This document shows, in pieces, positions 1 to 6,318 of a stretch of 16,072 nucleotides of DNA (within the stretch, counting starts at the first letter, position 1; each line of letters begins with the position of its first letter). The stretch is from an uncultured Archangium sp. (lineage in GTDB: Bacteria; Myxococcota; Myxococcia; Myxococcales; Myxococcaceae). The notes beneath the pieces are model-generated. The model saw only the letters and a list, made by a program, of their open reading frames with translations. It made no database searches and had not been told where the DNA came from. The position numbers were made by a program, and so were the translations under genes. The DNA lies in assembly GCA_946479335.1 (NCBI GenBank), contig CAMLFP010000091.1, positions 1 through 16,072 on the forward strand, read 5' to 3'.

Positions 1-1414
1 CCCCATCATCCACGAGCGCGACGACGGCCTCGACGCGATGAAGTGGTTGGTCGCGCAGCCCTGGCACGACGGCAACATCGGCATGCGCGGTGTGAGCTAC
101 CTGGCGTGCGTGCAGTGGGCCATCGCCGATGAGCTCCCGCCTGAGGTGAAGACGCTGGTGCCCTCGATGTTCGGCACCGACCTCCGGCAGGTGTTCTACG
201 AGCGCGGGCTGTTCCGCCACGAGATCCTCACCGCGTGGGCGATGTTGATGCCCGACCGCGGGATGCACCACTTCGCGGGCTACGACTATCTGAAGGCCGC
301 CGCGCACCGGCCGGCGATGGAGATCGACGAGAAGTTCATCGGCAAGCGCGTCGACTGGTACCGCGACCTGCTCCACGCGCAGTCGCCCAGCGCGCCGTTC
401 TGGAGCACGCCGGAGCAGCTCACCTTCCGCGCGACGCCGGAGAAGGCGAAGGTGCCGATGCTCTTCGTCGCCGGCTTCTTCGAGCCCTTCTTCGCCACGC
501 ACAAGGAGTCGTGGGACCGGCTCGCCACGCAGAAAGACAGCGTGTTCCTCGTCGGCCCGTGGAACCACATCACCTTCGTCAGCGGCGACTACGACGGGCC
601 CGCGCCGAAGCGGCTCTCGCAGTGGCCCATCATGTTCGAGTGGTTCGAGCACCACCTCAAAGGCAAGCCGCTGAAGACGCTGACGCCGGGCACGGTGCGT
701 CTGTGGGGCATCGGCGACGAGGGCTGGCACGACGTGCCGCAGTGGCCGCGGGCGCAGCAGACGATGACGGTCTTCCCCCTCGGCCGCGCGAGCGCCGCAC
801 AGGGCTGCGAAGGTGGCTCGCTCGGCGAAGCGGAGTTCACCGAGTGGGCGCAGTACCGCTTCGACCCCGCGAACCCCGTGCCCACGCGCGGCGGCGCGGC
901 GCTGCTCTCGTTCGCCTTCTTCCGCTACCTCGGCTTCACGCCGGGGCCGTTGAACCAGCTGCCCGACGACTCGTGCGCGCGCGAAGACGTGCTGACCTTC
1001 CGCAGCGCGGTCGCCGAGAAGCCGCAGCGGCTCTCCGGCGCCGCAAAGCTGAAGCTGCGCGTGACGTCGACCGCGCCCGACACCGCGTTCGTCGCGCGGC
1101 TCATCGCGGAGCAAGACGGCAAGGCGCTGCTGGTGCGTGAGGCGGCCGCGACGCTGGCCTGGCCCACCGCCACCACCACCGAGCCGCAGCGCCCGGAGAC
1201 GCGCTCGCCCACCAACGTCGAGATCGACTTCTGGCCCATCGAGTGGACGTTGCCCGCCGGCGGCCGCTGGCGCCTCGACATCACCTCGTCGAGCTTCCCC
1301 GCGCTGGAGGTGCACTCCAACCGCGCGACGCCGTGGGAGACGGAGAGCGGCTTCGACGTCGCCGACCAGGCGATCCAGATGGGCGCCTCGCAGCTCGAGC
1401 TCCCGCTGTACTGA
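1..1414 (+). CDS. CocE/NonD-type alpha/beta hydrolase (S15-like), 5' truncated by window
   Basis: The reading frame is open from base 2, so the N-terminus lies outside the window; about 470 residues are visible. It resembles the CocE/NonD and X-Pro dipeptidyl-peptidase (S15) hydrolases, serine esterases/acylases with an alpha/beta-hydrolase core and a C-terminal jelly-roll domain. The nucleophile elbow reads GVSYLA, with the Ser codon at 95-97, and the catalytic His lies in VGPWNH (codon 566-568). The position that normally carries the acid in the family motif GWxD reads GFFEPF, so Glu replaces Asp (codon 482-484). The C-terminal ~200 residues, containing WPIEWTLPAGGRWRLDITSS, match the beta-sandwich domain typical of the family. 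Substrate cannot be told from sequence. The gene ends 26 bp before a convergent gene. Confidence 0.85.
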   Translation, partial: PIIHERDDGLDAMKWLVAQPWHDGNIGMRGVSYLACVQWAIADELPPEVKTLVPSMFGTDLRQVFYERGLFRHEILTAWAMLMPDRGMHHFAGYDYLKAAAHRPAMEIDEKFIGKRVDWYRDLLHAQSPSAPFWSTPEQLTFRATPEKAKVPMLFVAGFFEPFFATHKESWDRLATQKDSVFLVGPWNHITFVSGDYDGPAPKRLSQWPIMFEWFEHHLKGKPLKTLTPGTVRLWGIGDEGWHDVPQWPRAQQTMTVFPLGRASAAQGCEGGSLGEAEFTEWAQYRFDPANPVPTRGGAALLSFAFFRYLGFTPGPLNQLPDDSCAREDVLTFRSAVAEKPQRLSGAAKLKLRVTSTAPDTAFVARLIAEQDGKALLVREAAATLAWPTATTTEPQRPETRSPTNVEIDFWPIEWTLPAGGRWRLDITSSSFPALEVHSNRATPWETESGFDVADQAIQMGASQLELPLY

Positions 1415-1440
1415 GGCAGCTCACGGACAGGTGCTCGCCG

Positions 1441-2049
1441 CTACCGCTGCGCCGTGACCCGGGCCTCCGTGGCCAGCGCGGTGAACTGCGCGTCGTCGGC
1501 CAGGCTCTGCGGCGTGAGCAACGTCTGATCAGGCGACAGCCCGAGTGACGGTGCCAGTTCGAGCTCCACGCGGGTGACGTTGAGCGTCTTGAGCACCTCC
1601 AGCTTGCCGACCTCCCGCGAGGCGCCGCGTGCAAACGCCTTCGCCACCAGCTCGCTGCAGTAGAGGCGCTCGTCGTCCCACCGGAAGCGCGCGTCGTACT
1701 TCTTGCCGAGCTGCCGCTTCGCCTCCGCCACCACGCGCTGCCCCTCCGCCGGCGTGAGGCGGCTCATCCGCAGCACGGTGACGCGCCCGTCGACGCCGCG
1801 CTTCGCCCACTGCTTGAACGGCGTGCGCGACACCTTGCCGATGGCCTCGATGACGAACACGCCGTCGGGCGCGACCTCGATGACGCCGGCGTGTGAGTAC
1901 GGCGAGCGGCTGACCTTCTGGATCATCGCCGCGCGGCTCGACCTCGAGGTCTGCAGCACCACGTCGCCATTCTGGAATTTCACGGCCTGCGGCTGCGTGG
2001 AGACAGCTACGATGGCGAGGAGACACACCATGCGGAACAAAAGGCCCAT
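1441..2049 (-). CDS. YiiX/YaeF-type permuted papain-like amidase, exported
   Basis: This is a member of the YiiX/YebB-like (C92) permuted NlpC/P60 superfamily, whose members hydrolyse amide or acyl bonds in cell-wall or lipid-linked substrates. Counting from ATG 2049 (202 aa), the family landmarks are GDVVLQTS near 28-35, catalytic His53 in SPYSHAG, VIEA near 67-70, TPFKQW near 77-81, and catalytic Cys131 in LYCSELV. Residues 1-22 form a signal peptide or membrane anchor (MGLLFRMVCLLAIVAV). The start is uncertain. ATG 2070 has AGGAG about 13 nt upstream and gives a longer basic n-region. ATG 2031 has no positive charge before the hydrophobic core. All three candidates overlap the divergent gene at 2030, so the two 5' ends constrain each other. 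The stop is TAG. Confidence 0.8.
   Translation of the reverse strand: MGLLFRMVCLLAIVAVSTQPQAVKFQNGDVVLQTSRSSRAAMIQKVSRSPYSHAGVIEVAPDGVFVIEAIGKVSRTPFKQWAKRGVDGRVTVLRMSRLTPAEGQRVVAEAKRQLGKKYDARFRWDDERLYCSELVAKAFARGASREVGKLEVLKTLNVTRVELELAPSLGLSPDQTLLTPQSLADDAQFTALATEARVTAQR
2017..2022 (+). promoter_or_regulatory. Shine-Dalgarno GAGGAG deciding start at 2030
   Basis: A perfect GAGGAG lies 7 nt before ATG 2030. The in-frame ATGs at 2048 and 2069 have no comparable site. The motif also lies inside the antisense YiiX-like coding sequence. Confidence 0.6.
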
Positions 2050-2752
2050 GCCCTTCGTCTTGAGCAACATGCGTGCCGCATTTCTCCTGAGCCTCGCCCT
2101 CGCGATGCCCGCCTTCGCCGACGAGTGCACCGACGACTACGCCGAGTGCAAGGACGGCTGCCTCATCGAGTTCGGCGGCTCGATGCAGACGGCGATGAAG
2201 AAGAAGTACGAGAAGTGCACCAACAAGTGCACCAAGACCGCGCGGCGCTGCGCTGAGCGGGTGACGGAGACCAAGAACAACCAGCTCGACGACGGCGCGC
2301 TCGACGGCACGCCCGCGAGCGACGAGACCGACCGCGACGGCCTGCCCACGCGCTCCGCCAGCAAGAAGAAGAAGGCACGCGACACCGAAGACACCAGCAG
2401 CGCGAGCAGCAGCGACGACTCGCCGGGGTCTCGCGAGACGCTGCGCGCAGACGAGGTGCCGAAGTCGAACCGCACCACGCTGAAGGTCGACGAATCGGCC
2501 CCTCCGCCGAAGAAGGAGGAGGCGGCGGCGCCGAAGAAGGAAGAAGACGCGCCGCAACAGTCCGAGGTCATCGAGATGAAGATCTCGAAGAAGAAGAGCA
2601 CCTCCGACAACGACCTGCGTGACGACGGCCCGCGCCAGGAGGCCCAGCCGAAGGAAGAAGAGCCGCCTCCGTCGCGCCGGAAGAAGAAGGAGCCGGCTGA
2701 AGAGCCGCCGCGCAAGCGCACCGACGACGACGACGACCTGCGCAACTACTGA
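2030..2752 (+). CDS. secreted Cys-rich, Lys/Glu/Asp-rich protein of unknown function
   Basis: No known family is recognised. From ATG 2030 it is 240 aa; ATG 2069 would leave a compact signal peptide, MRAAFLLSLALAMPAFA, followed by DECTDD. The mature N-terminus holds six cysteines in a mirror-symmetric pattern: C-x6-C-x3-C, 18 residues, then C-x3-C-x6-C. This suggests a disulfide-clamped helical hairpin. From about residue 85 onward the chain is low-complexity: runs of KKK, EEE and DDDD, with Pro, Ser and Thr. It looks disordered and strongly charged, with short repeated units such as PPPKKEE and APKKEED. A periplasmic or surface location is likely. Its 3' end overlaps the convergent M48-RNase gene by 7 bp. 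The high codon bias and sensible export signal make it a real gene rather than noise. Confidence 0.75.
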   Translation: MRNKRPMPFVLSNMRAAFLLSLALAMPAFADECTDDYAECKDGCLIEFGGSMQTAMKKKYEKCTNKCTKTARRCAERVTETKNNQLDDGALDGTPASDETDRDGLPTRSASKKKKARDTEDTSSASSSDDSPGSRETLRADEVPKSNRTTLKVDESAPPPKKEEAAAPKKEEDAPQQSEVIEMKISKKKSTSDNDLRDDGPRQEAQPKEEEPPPSRRKKKEPAEEPPRKRTDDDDDLRNY

Positions 2753-3855
2753 GAGACGTCGACGAACGTCTCGTAGTGGTCGTCGGTGTAGTACCGCTCG
2801 CCGCCCTGCCCCGTGATGATGCGCCGTGCGCCGCGGGTGGTCGCGCCGGGCGTCTCCACCGTGTACTCGCGGTAGTAGCCGCGCGGCTTCGCGGGCAGCA
2901 GCCCTTCGCGGTTCTGGAACTCGATGCCGTCGCGCTCGTGGGGGAACGGCCCGCCCGCCTCGATGCGCTGGAGCGTCTGCAGCGCCTCCGGCGGCAGCTT
3001 CGTCGTCGCCTCACCGCCCACCGCCGCGCGGAATTCGTCGGCGCGCCGCTCGCCGCCCTTCGGCGCCGCGTCGATGGCGGCCTGGATCTGCTCGAGGCGG
3101 TTCTCCGGGTCGGGGTGCGTGGAGAAGAACTCCGGCTGTCGCCCACCCGCCGCGAGTTGCTTCAAGACGGTCAACACGTCGACCATCGCGCGGGCGTCGT
3201 ACCCAGCCTCGGCCATGAAGCGCACCCCGAGCGCGTCTGATTGCAGCTCGTCGGCGCGCCCGTACTTCATCACCACCAGCTCGCTCACGGCGCGCGCGAG
3301 CTGCGCTTGACGGCGGTCGTCTGACGCGACGGCGGTGGCGGTGACGAGGCCCTGCGCCAGCTCCGACTTCGCGAGCTGCTGCGCGCCGTGCCGCGCGACG
3401 ACGTGGCCAATCTCATGGCCCAACACGCCGGCCAGCGCCGCTTCGTCAGGCAGGCGCCGCAACAAGCCCTCGGTGATGAACACCGGCCCGCCCGGCAGCG
3501 CGAAGGCGTTCACCGTCTTCTGGTCGGCCAGCACGATGAAGCGGAACTGGTACGGCGTCTTGCTGGCGCTGCTCCGCGAGACGACGCGCTGCCCCACCGA
3601 CGCCACGTAGCGGGTGACGGCCGCGCCGGAGACCCCGCCGTACTCGCGCTGCATCGAGGGCACCGCGGCCAGACCGGTGGCGATCTCCTGCTGCGGCGTC
3701 AGCGAGACCTGCTGCACCTCGCCGGTCAGCTCGTTCTTCGTGCTCTTCGAGAGGTACGAGGCGAACGCCACGGCGGCCAACACCAGTCCGATGACGAGGC
3801 GCACTTTCTGGTTCGAAGAACGCTGCGGGTAGCTCATTGCACGCGACTCACCCAT
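2746..3855 (-). CDS. membrane-anchored M48 metalloprotease fused to a C-terminal guanyl-specific RNase (RNase Sa/barnase type)
   Basis: The protein has 369 aa from ATG 3855. One membrane segment (about 19-35) is followed by an M48 zinc protease domain (about 50-265) with HEIGH at 147-151, the third zinc ligand Glu203 in RADELQSD, and STHPDPENR at 245-253. Residues about 287-369 are a full microbial RNase domain. They start at LPPEALQTLQRIE and carry GPFPHERDG, FQNRE (313-317, guanine recognition), YYREYTV, TRGARRIITG and YYTDDHYETF. By alignment from memory to RNase Sa, catalytic Glu54/Arg65/Arg69/His85 correspond to Glu330/Arg341/Arg345/His360, all present; the RNase Sa disulfide cysteines are absent. 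The topology puts both domains outside the inner membrane. The start may instead be ATG 3837, with GGTGAG 9 nt upstream. A barstar-like gene lies divergently next door. The protease might release the RNase, which is inference. Confidence 0.92.
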   Translation of the reverse strand: MGESRAMSYPQRSSNQKVRLVIGLVLAAVAFASYLSKSTKNELTGEVQQVSLTPQQEIATGLAAVPSMQREYGGVSGAAVTRYVASVGQRVVSRSSASKTPYQFRFIVLADQKTVNAFALPGGPVFITEGLLRRLPDEAALAGVLGHEIGHVVARHGAQQLAKSELAQGLVTATAVASDDRRQAQLARAVSELVVMKYGRADELQSDALGVRFMAEAGYDARAMVDVLTVLKQLAAGGRQPEFFSTHPDPENRLEQIQAAIDAAPKGGERRADEFRAAVGGEATTKLPPEALQTLQRIEAGGPFPHERDGIEFQNREGLLPAKPRGYYREYTVETPGATTRGARRIITGQGGERYYTDDHYETFVDVSQ

Positions 3856-3860
3856 ACAAT
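3855..3860 (+). promoter_or_regulatory. candidate -10 element TACAAT for the barstar-like gene
   Basis: TACAAT matches the sigma70 -10 consensus at five of six positions and lies 6 nt before ATG 3867, so a transcript starting here would be leaderless. No SD is visible before that ATG, and no good -35 at 16-18 bp spacing was found. TTGCAC at 3837-3842 is too close. Confidence 0.3.
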
Positions 3861-3866
3861 CCCCCC

Positions 3867-4226
3867 ATGGACAACGTGCCGACCATTGATGGTGCGCGCT
3901 TCGACAACTTCGAGGGCTTCCGCGACGAGGTCGCCCGCGTGCTGCACTTCGAGCCGAAGTGGAACGGCTCCCTCGACGCGTTCGCCGACCTGATGTTCGA
4001 CGTGCCGAAGCTGCGCTGGGTGAACGCGAAGCGCTCTCACGAAATGCTGGGCCACGACGAGACGGCGCGCTGGCTCGAGTCGCGGCTCGGCAAGGTGCAC
4101 GCGTCGAACCGCAAGGTCTGGGAGCTCCGCGTCGCCAAGGCGAAGCGCGGTGAAGGCGAGACGTTGTTCGAAGACCTGACCCAGCTCATCCGCGATGCGG
4201 GCACGGAGCTGGAGCTGGTCGATTAA
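3867..4226 (+). CDS. barstar-like ribonuclease inhibitor
   Basis: The protein has 119 aa and belongs to the barstar family, small cytoplasmic proteins that plug the active site of barnase-type RNases. It has the order IDG-x-F (residues 7-12), an alpha-helix ending in FRDEVARVL, then KWNGSLDAFAD (31-41), which aligns with the barstar binding loop/helix YYGENLDALWD. Asp37 and Asp41 match barstar Asp35 and Asp39; barstar Trp38 is Ala40 here. The end, LTQLIRDAGTELELV, matches the last helix and strand, with Asp110 at the place of barstar Glu76. Residues ~60-98 are longer than in barstar itself. The neighbouring divergent gene carries the cognate class of RNase, so it probably protects against that domain. 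Its TAA shares the palindrome TTAA (4223-4226) with the convergent queG stop. Confidence 0.85.
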   Translation: MDNVPTIDGARFDNFEGFRDEVARVLHFEPKWNGSLDAFADLMFDVPKLRWVNAKRSHEMLGHDETARWLESRLGKVHASNRKVWELRVAKAKRGEGETLFEDLTQLIRDAGTELELVD

Positions 4227-5221
4227 CCCAACCGCGAGAGCGCCCAGTTCGCGGCGTCACGCACGCGTTCGCTCTCGTCGTGACTCAACCGCTGCAGCAC
4301 CTCGCGCGCCTCGGCGCACTTCGTCGCGCCCAGCACGTAGGCCGCGTTGCGCCGCAAGCCATCGAAGCCCGCGCGCGCCAGCGGAGAGCCGGGAATCCAC
4401 TCGTCGTACTCCGCACGCGTCATGCCCGCGAGCTGCAGCGCGGAGAGCTTCGCCAACGGCCGTGGCTCGAAACGCGCGCCCGCCTTCACCGGCGCCTGGT
4501 TCAGCGGACACACGTCCTGGCAGAGGTCGCAGCCGAAGAGCTGGTCGGTCAACGCGGGCCGCAGCGCTTCGGGCACGGCGCCGGCGTTCTCGATGGTCTG
4601 GTACGAGAGGCACGCGCGCGCATCGACGACGCGTGGCGCGACGATGGCCTTCGTGGGGCACGCGTCGAGGCACAGCGTGCAGGTGCCGCACACGTCTTCG
4701 TCGAGCGGCGTGGCGTACGCGTCGACCTCGTCGGGCAGAATCAGCACCGCCAGCACCACGTACGAGCCGAACTGCGGCGTGGCGAGGCAGCCGTTGTTGG
4801 TGATGGTGCCGAGGCCCGCGCGCACCGCCCACACCTTCTCCATCACCGGGTTGACGTCGACGGTCGCGTAGCAGCGGTCGGTGTTCAGCCGCTCGCGCAA
4901 GAAGCGCCGCAGCGTGCGCAGCCGGTCCTTCATCGTCGCGTGGTAGTCGCGGCCCTGCGCGTAGCGAGCCACCACCGACGCGTCGTCGGAGTGCCAGTAG
5001 TTGCACGCCAGCGCCATCACGGTGCGCGCACCCGGGTACAGCCTGGTGACGTCGAGGCGCTCCTCGGCGCGCGCGGCGAGCCAGTCCATGTCGGCGTGGA
5101 AGCCCTGCGCGAGCCAGTCGTTCAGCGTCGACGGGGGAATCGGCTCGGCGCGCGCGAAGCCCACCAGGTCGAAGCCCGCTTCACGCGCGAAGCCCGCCAG
5201 CTGCGCCGACGAGAACGTCAC
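4223..5221 (-). CDS. queG: epoxyqueuosine reductase QueG
   Basis: QueG carries out the last step of queuosine synthesis on tRNA, reducing epoxyqueuosine with a cobalamin cofactor and two 4Fe-4S clusters. Evidence in the 332-aa product: FDLVGFARAEP near the N-terminus, ARYAQGRDYH, Asp122 in VDVNPVMEK (the family's catalytic Asp position), ferredoxin motifs CGTCTLCLDACP (Cys178/181/184/188) and CDLCQDVCP (231/234/238), the additional Cys204 in RACLSYQTIE, and a HEAT-like C-terminus (FDGLRRNAAYVLG onward). I chose GTG 5221 because it forms a GTGA overlap with the upstream stop; an upstream GTG at 5239 would add six residues. The usual G[WF]xGKN stretch reads GLGTITNNG here. It is the last gene of the operon, and the adjacent adenosyltransferase is also a corrinoid enzyme. 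Confidence 0.92.
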   Translation of the reverse strand: MTFSSAQLAGFAREAGFDLVGFARAEPIPPSTLNDWLAQGFHADMDWLAARAEERLDVTRLYPGARTVMALACNYWHSDDASVVARYAQGRDYHATMKDRLRTLRRFLRERLNTDRCYATVDVNPVMEKVWAVRAGLGTITNNGCLATPQFGSYVVLAVLILPDEVDAYATPLDEDVCGTCTLCLDACPTKAIVAPRVVDARACLSYQTIENAGAVPEALRPALTDQLFGCDLCQDVCPLNQAPVKAGARFEPRPLAKLSALQLAGMTRAEYDEWIPGSPLARAGFDGLRRNAAYVLGATKCAEAREVLQRLSHDESERVRDAANWALSRLG

Positions 5222-5769
5222 GGCTTCGGCGCGACCCACGGCACGTCGGGCACGCCCGCGCGGAGGTTCGCGTAGCGCGCGGCCGCGAAGAGGAGGTCAG
5301 ACAGGCGGTTCAGGTACTTCACCACCGCGTCGTCGACGAGGCCCTCGCGGTGCAGCGGCACCACGCCGCGCTCGGCGCGACGGCACACGGTGCGCGCGAG
5401 GTGAAGCAGCGCCGCGGCGCGCGAGCCGCCGGGCAACACGAACGAGGTCAGCGGCGGGAGCTCGGTGTCCCACGCGTCGATGTGCTGCTCCATCGCGGTA
5501 ATCCACGAGTCCTGCACCTGGGGGATGTGCGCGGCCGCCTTGCTGTCCTTCGGCGTCGCGAGGATGGAGCCCACCGTGAAGAGCTGGTCTTGCAGCGCCT
5601 TCACCAGCACGTCGAGCGGGCCGAGCGCTTCGGCGCGCACCAACCCGAGCACCGAGTTGAGTTCGTCGACCACGCCGTACGCATCGACGCGGGGGTCGTC
5701 TTTCCCGACGCGGCCGCCGCCAAAGAGCGAGGTCGAGCCGCTGTCTCCGGTCTTCGTGTAGATCTTCAT
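5218..5769 (-). CDS. pduO: PduO-type cob(I)yrinic acid a,c-diamide / cob(I)alamin adenosyltransferase
   Basis: This enzyme transfers the adenosyl group of ATP to cob(I)alamin to make adenosylcobalamin. The 183-aa product begins with the diagnostic ATP-binding stretch MKIYTKTGDSGSTSLFGGGR, then VGKDDPRVDAYGVVDELNS (22-40), and ends with the conserved helix NRLSDLLFAAAR. Length is normal for the PduO/MMAB class. ATG 5769 directly follows the TGA of the DUF2378 gene (TGAATG, no gap), and GGAG at 5777-5780, 7 nt before the start, serves as its SD from inside that gene. Its own TGA overlaps the queG GTG. The symbol reflects the family; cobO-type nomenclature is also used for this reaction. Confidence 0.93.
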   Translation of the reverse strand: MKIYTKTGDSGSTSLFGGGRVGKDDPRVDAYGVVDELNSVLGLVRAEALGPLDVLVKALQDQLFTVGSILATPKDSKAAAHIPQVQDSWITAMEQHIDAWDTELPPLTSFVLPGGSRAAALLHLARTVCRRAERGVVPLHREGLVDDAVVKYLNRLSDLLFAAARYANLRAGVPDVPWVAPKP

Positions 5770-6318
5770 TCACGCACTCCAGGTGACTTCATAGGTCGAG
5801 GTGTCGCCGTCGACGCGCGTGACCTCGACCTTGAGGCCCTGCGCGCCCGCCAGGGTCAGCCCCCCGAGGAGGATGCCGCGCAGCACGTAGCGCGTGAGCC
5901 CCGGCTCATTCACCGTCACCACGAACCTGCGCGAGGTGACCTCGGTCAACGACGACTTCGTGTAGTTGTTCGCGCTACGCATGCTGCGCTCCAGCCGTCG
6001 CAGCGTGCGCTCCGGGCCCAGCACGCGCACCATCGCGGCGAGCGCCCGGCCCATCAACGTCTCGAAGTAGCCGGCGATGACCTGCCGGCCGATCTCCGTG
6101 TACGCCTCTTCGACCGCGAGCGCCGGGTAGAGCTCCTCCACCGTCACCTGCACCGCGCGCTGCCAGTCTTCGATCGGGTACGCGGGGAGCAGCCGGTCGA
6201 GGTTCACGTGCGCCTCGTCGGCCAACCGCTGCTTGAGCCTCGGCGTCACGCGCGCGCCCAGCGCGTTCAAGAAGAGCCCCTCGAAGGTGTGGTTGAAGAC
6301 GACGCGCTGCTCAGTCAC
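5770..6318 (-). CDS. DUF2378 / TIGR02265 family protein (Myxococcus-type paralogous family)
   Basis: The 182-aa product resembles the DUF2378/TIGR02265 family, which is expanded into many paralogues in myxobacteria and has no settled function. Recognisable features are the start VVFNHTFEGLFLNAL, the middle DEAHVNLDRLLPAYPIEDW, a helix containing EEAYTEIGRQVIAGYFETLMG, and the C-terminal beta-rich part (RRFVVTVNE, LKVEVTRVDGDTSTYEVTW). The protein has no signal peptide and no membrane segment, so it is cytoplasmic. GTG 6318 was chosen because it overlaps the folA stop as GTGA and has GGAG just upstream. It sits between folate and cobalamin genes without an obvious chemical link to either. Such proteins often sit beside signalling or metabolic genes, so a partner role is possible but not shown. 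Confidence 0.8.
   Translation of the reverse strand: MTEQRVVFNHTFEGLFLNALGARVTPRLKQRLADEAHVNLDRLLPAYPIEDWQRAVQVTVEELYPALAVEEAYTEIGRQVIAGYFETLMGRALAAMVRVLGPERTLRRLERSMRSANNYTKSSLTEVTSRRFVVTVNEPGLTRYVLRGILLGGLTLAGAQGLKVEVTRVDGDTSTYEVTWSA

Noticed and set aside
1415..1440. Possible terminator between convergent genes
   Set aside because: No stable stem with a T-tract is visible in the 26-bp gap.
2071..2130. Possible 5' extension of the YiiX-like gene
   Set aside because: It would bury the signal peptide behind a basic stretch and run antisense to the other gene's signal peptide.
2341..2752. AAG/GAA-rich stretch considered as a tandem repeat
   Set aside because: It consists of irregular Lys/Glu/Asp codon runs with no fixed repeat unit; it is low-complexity coding sequence.
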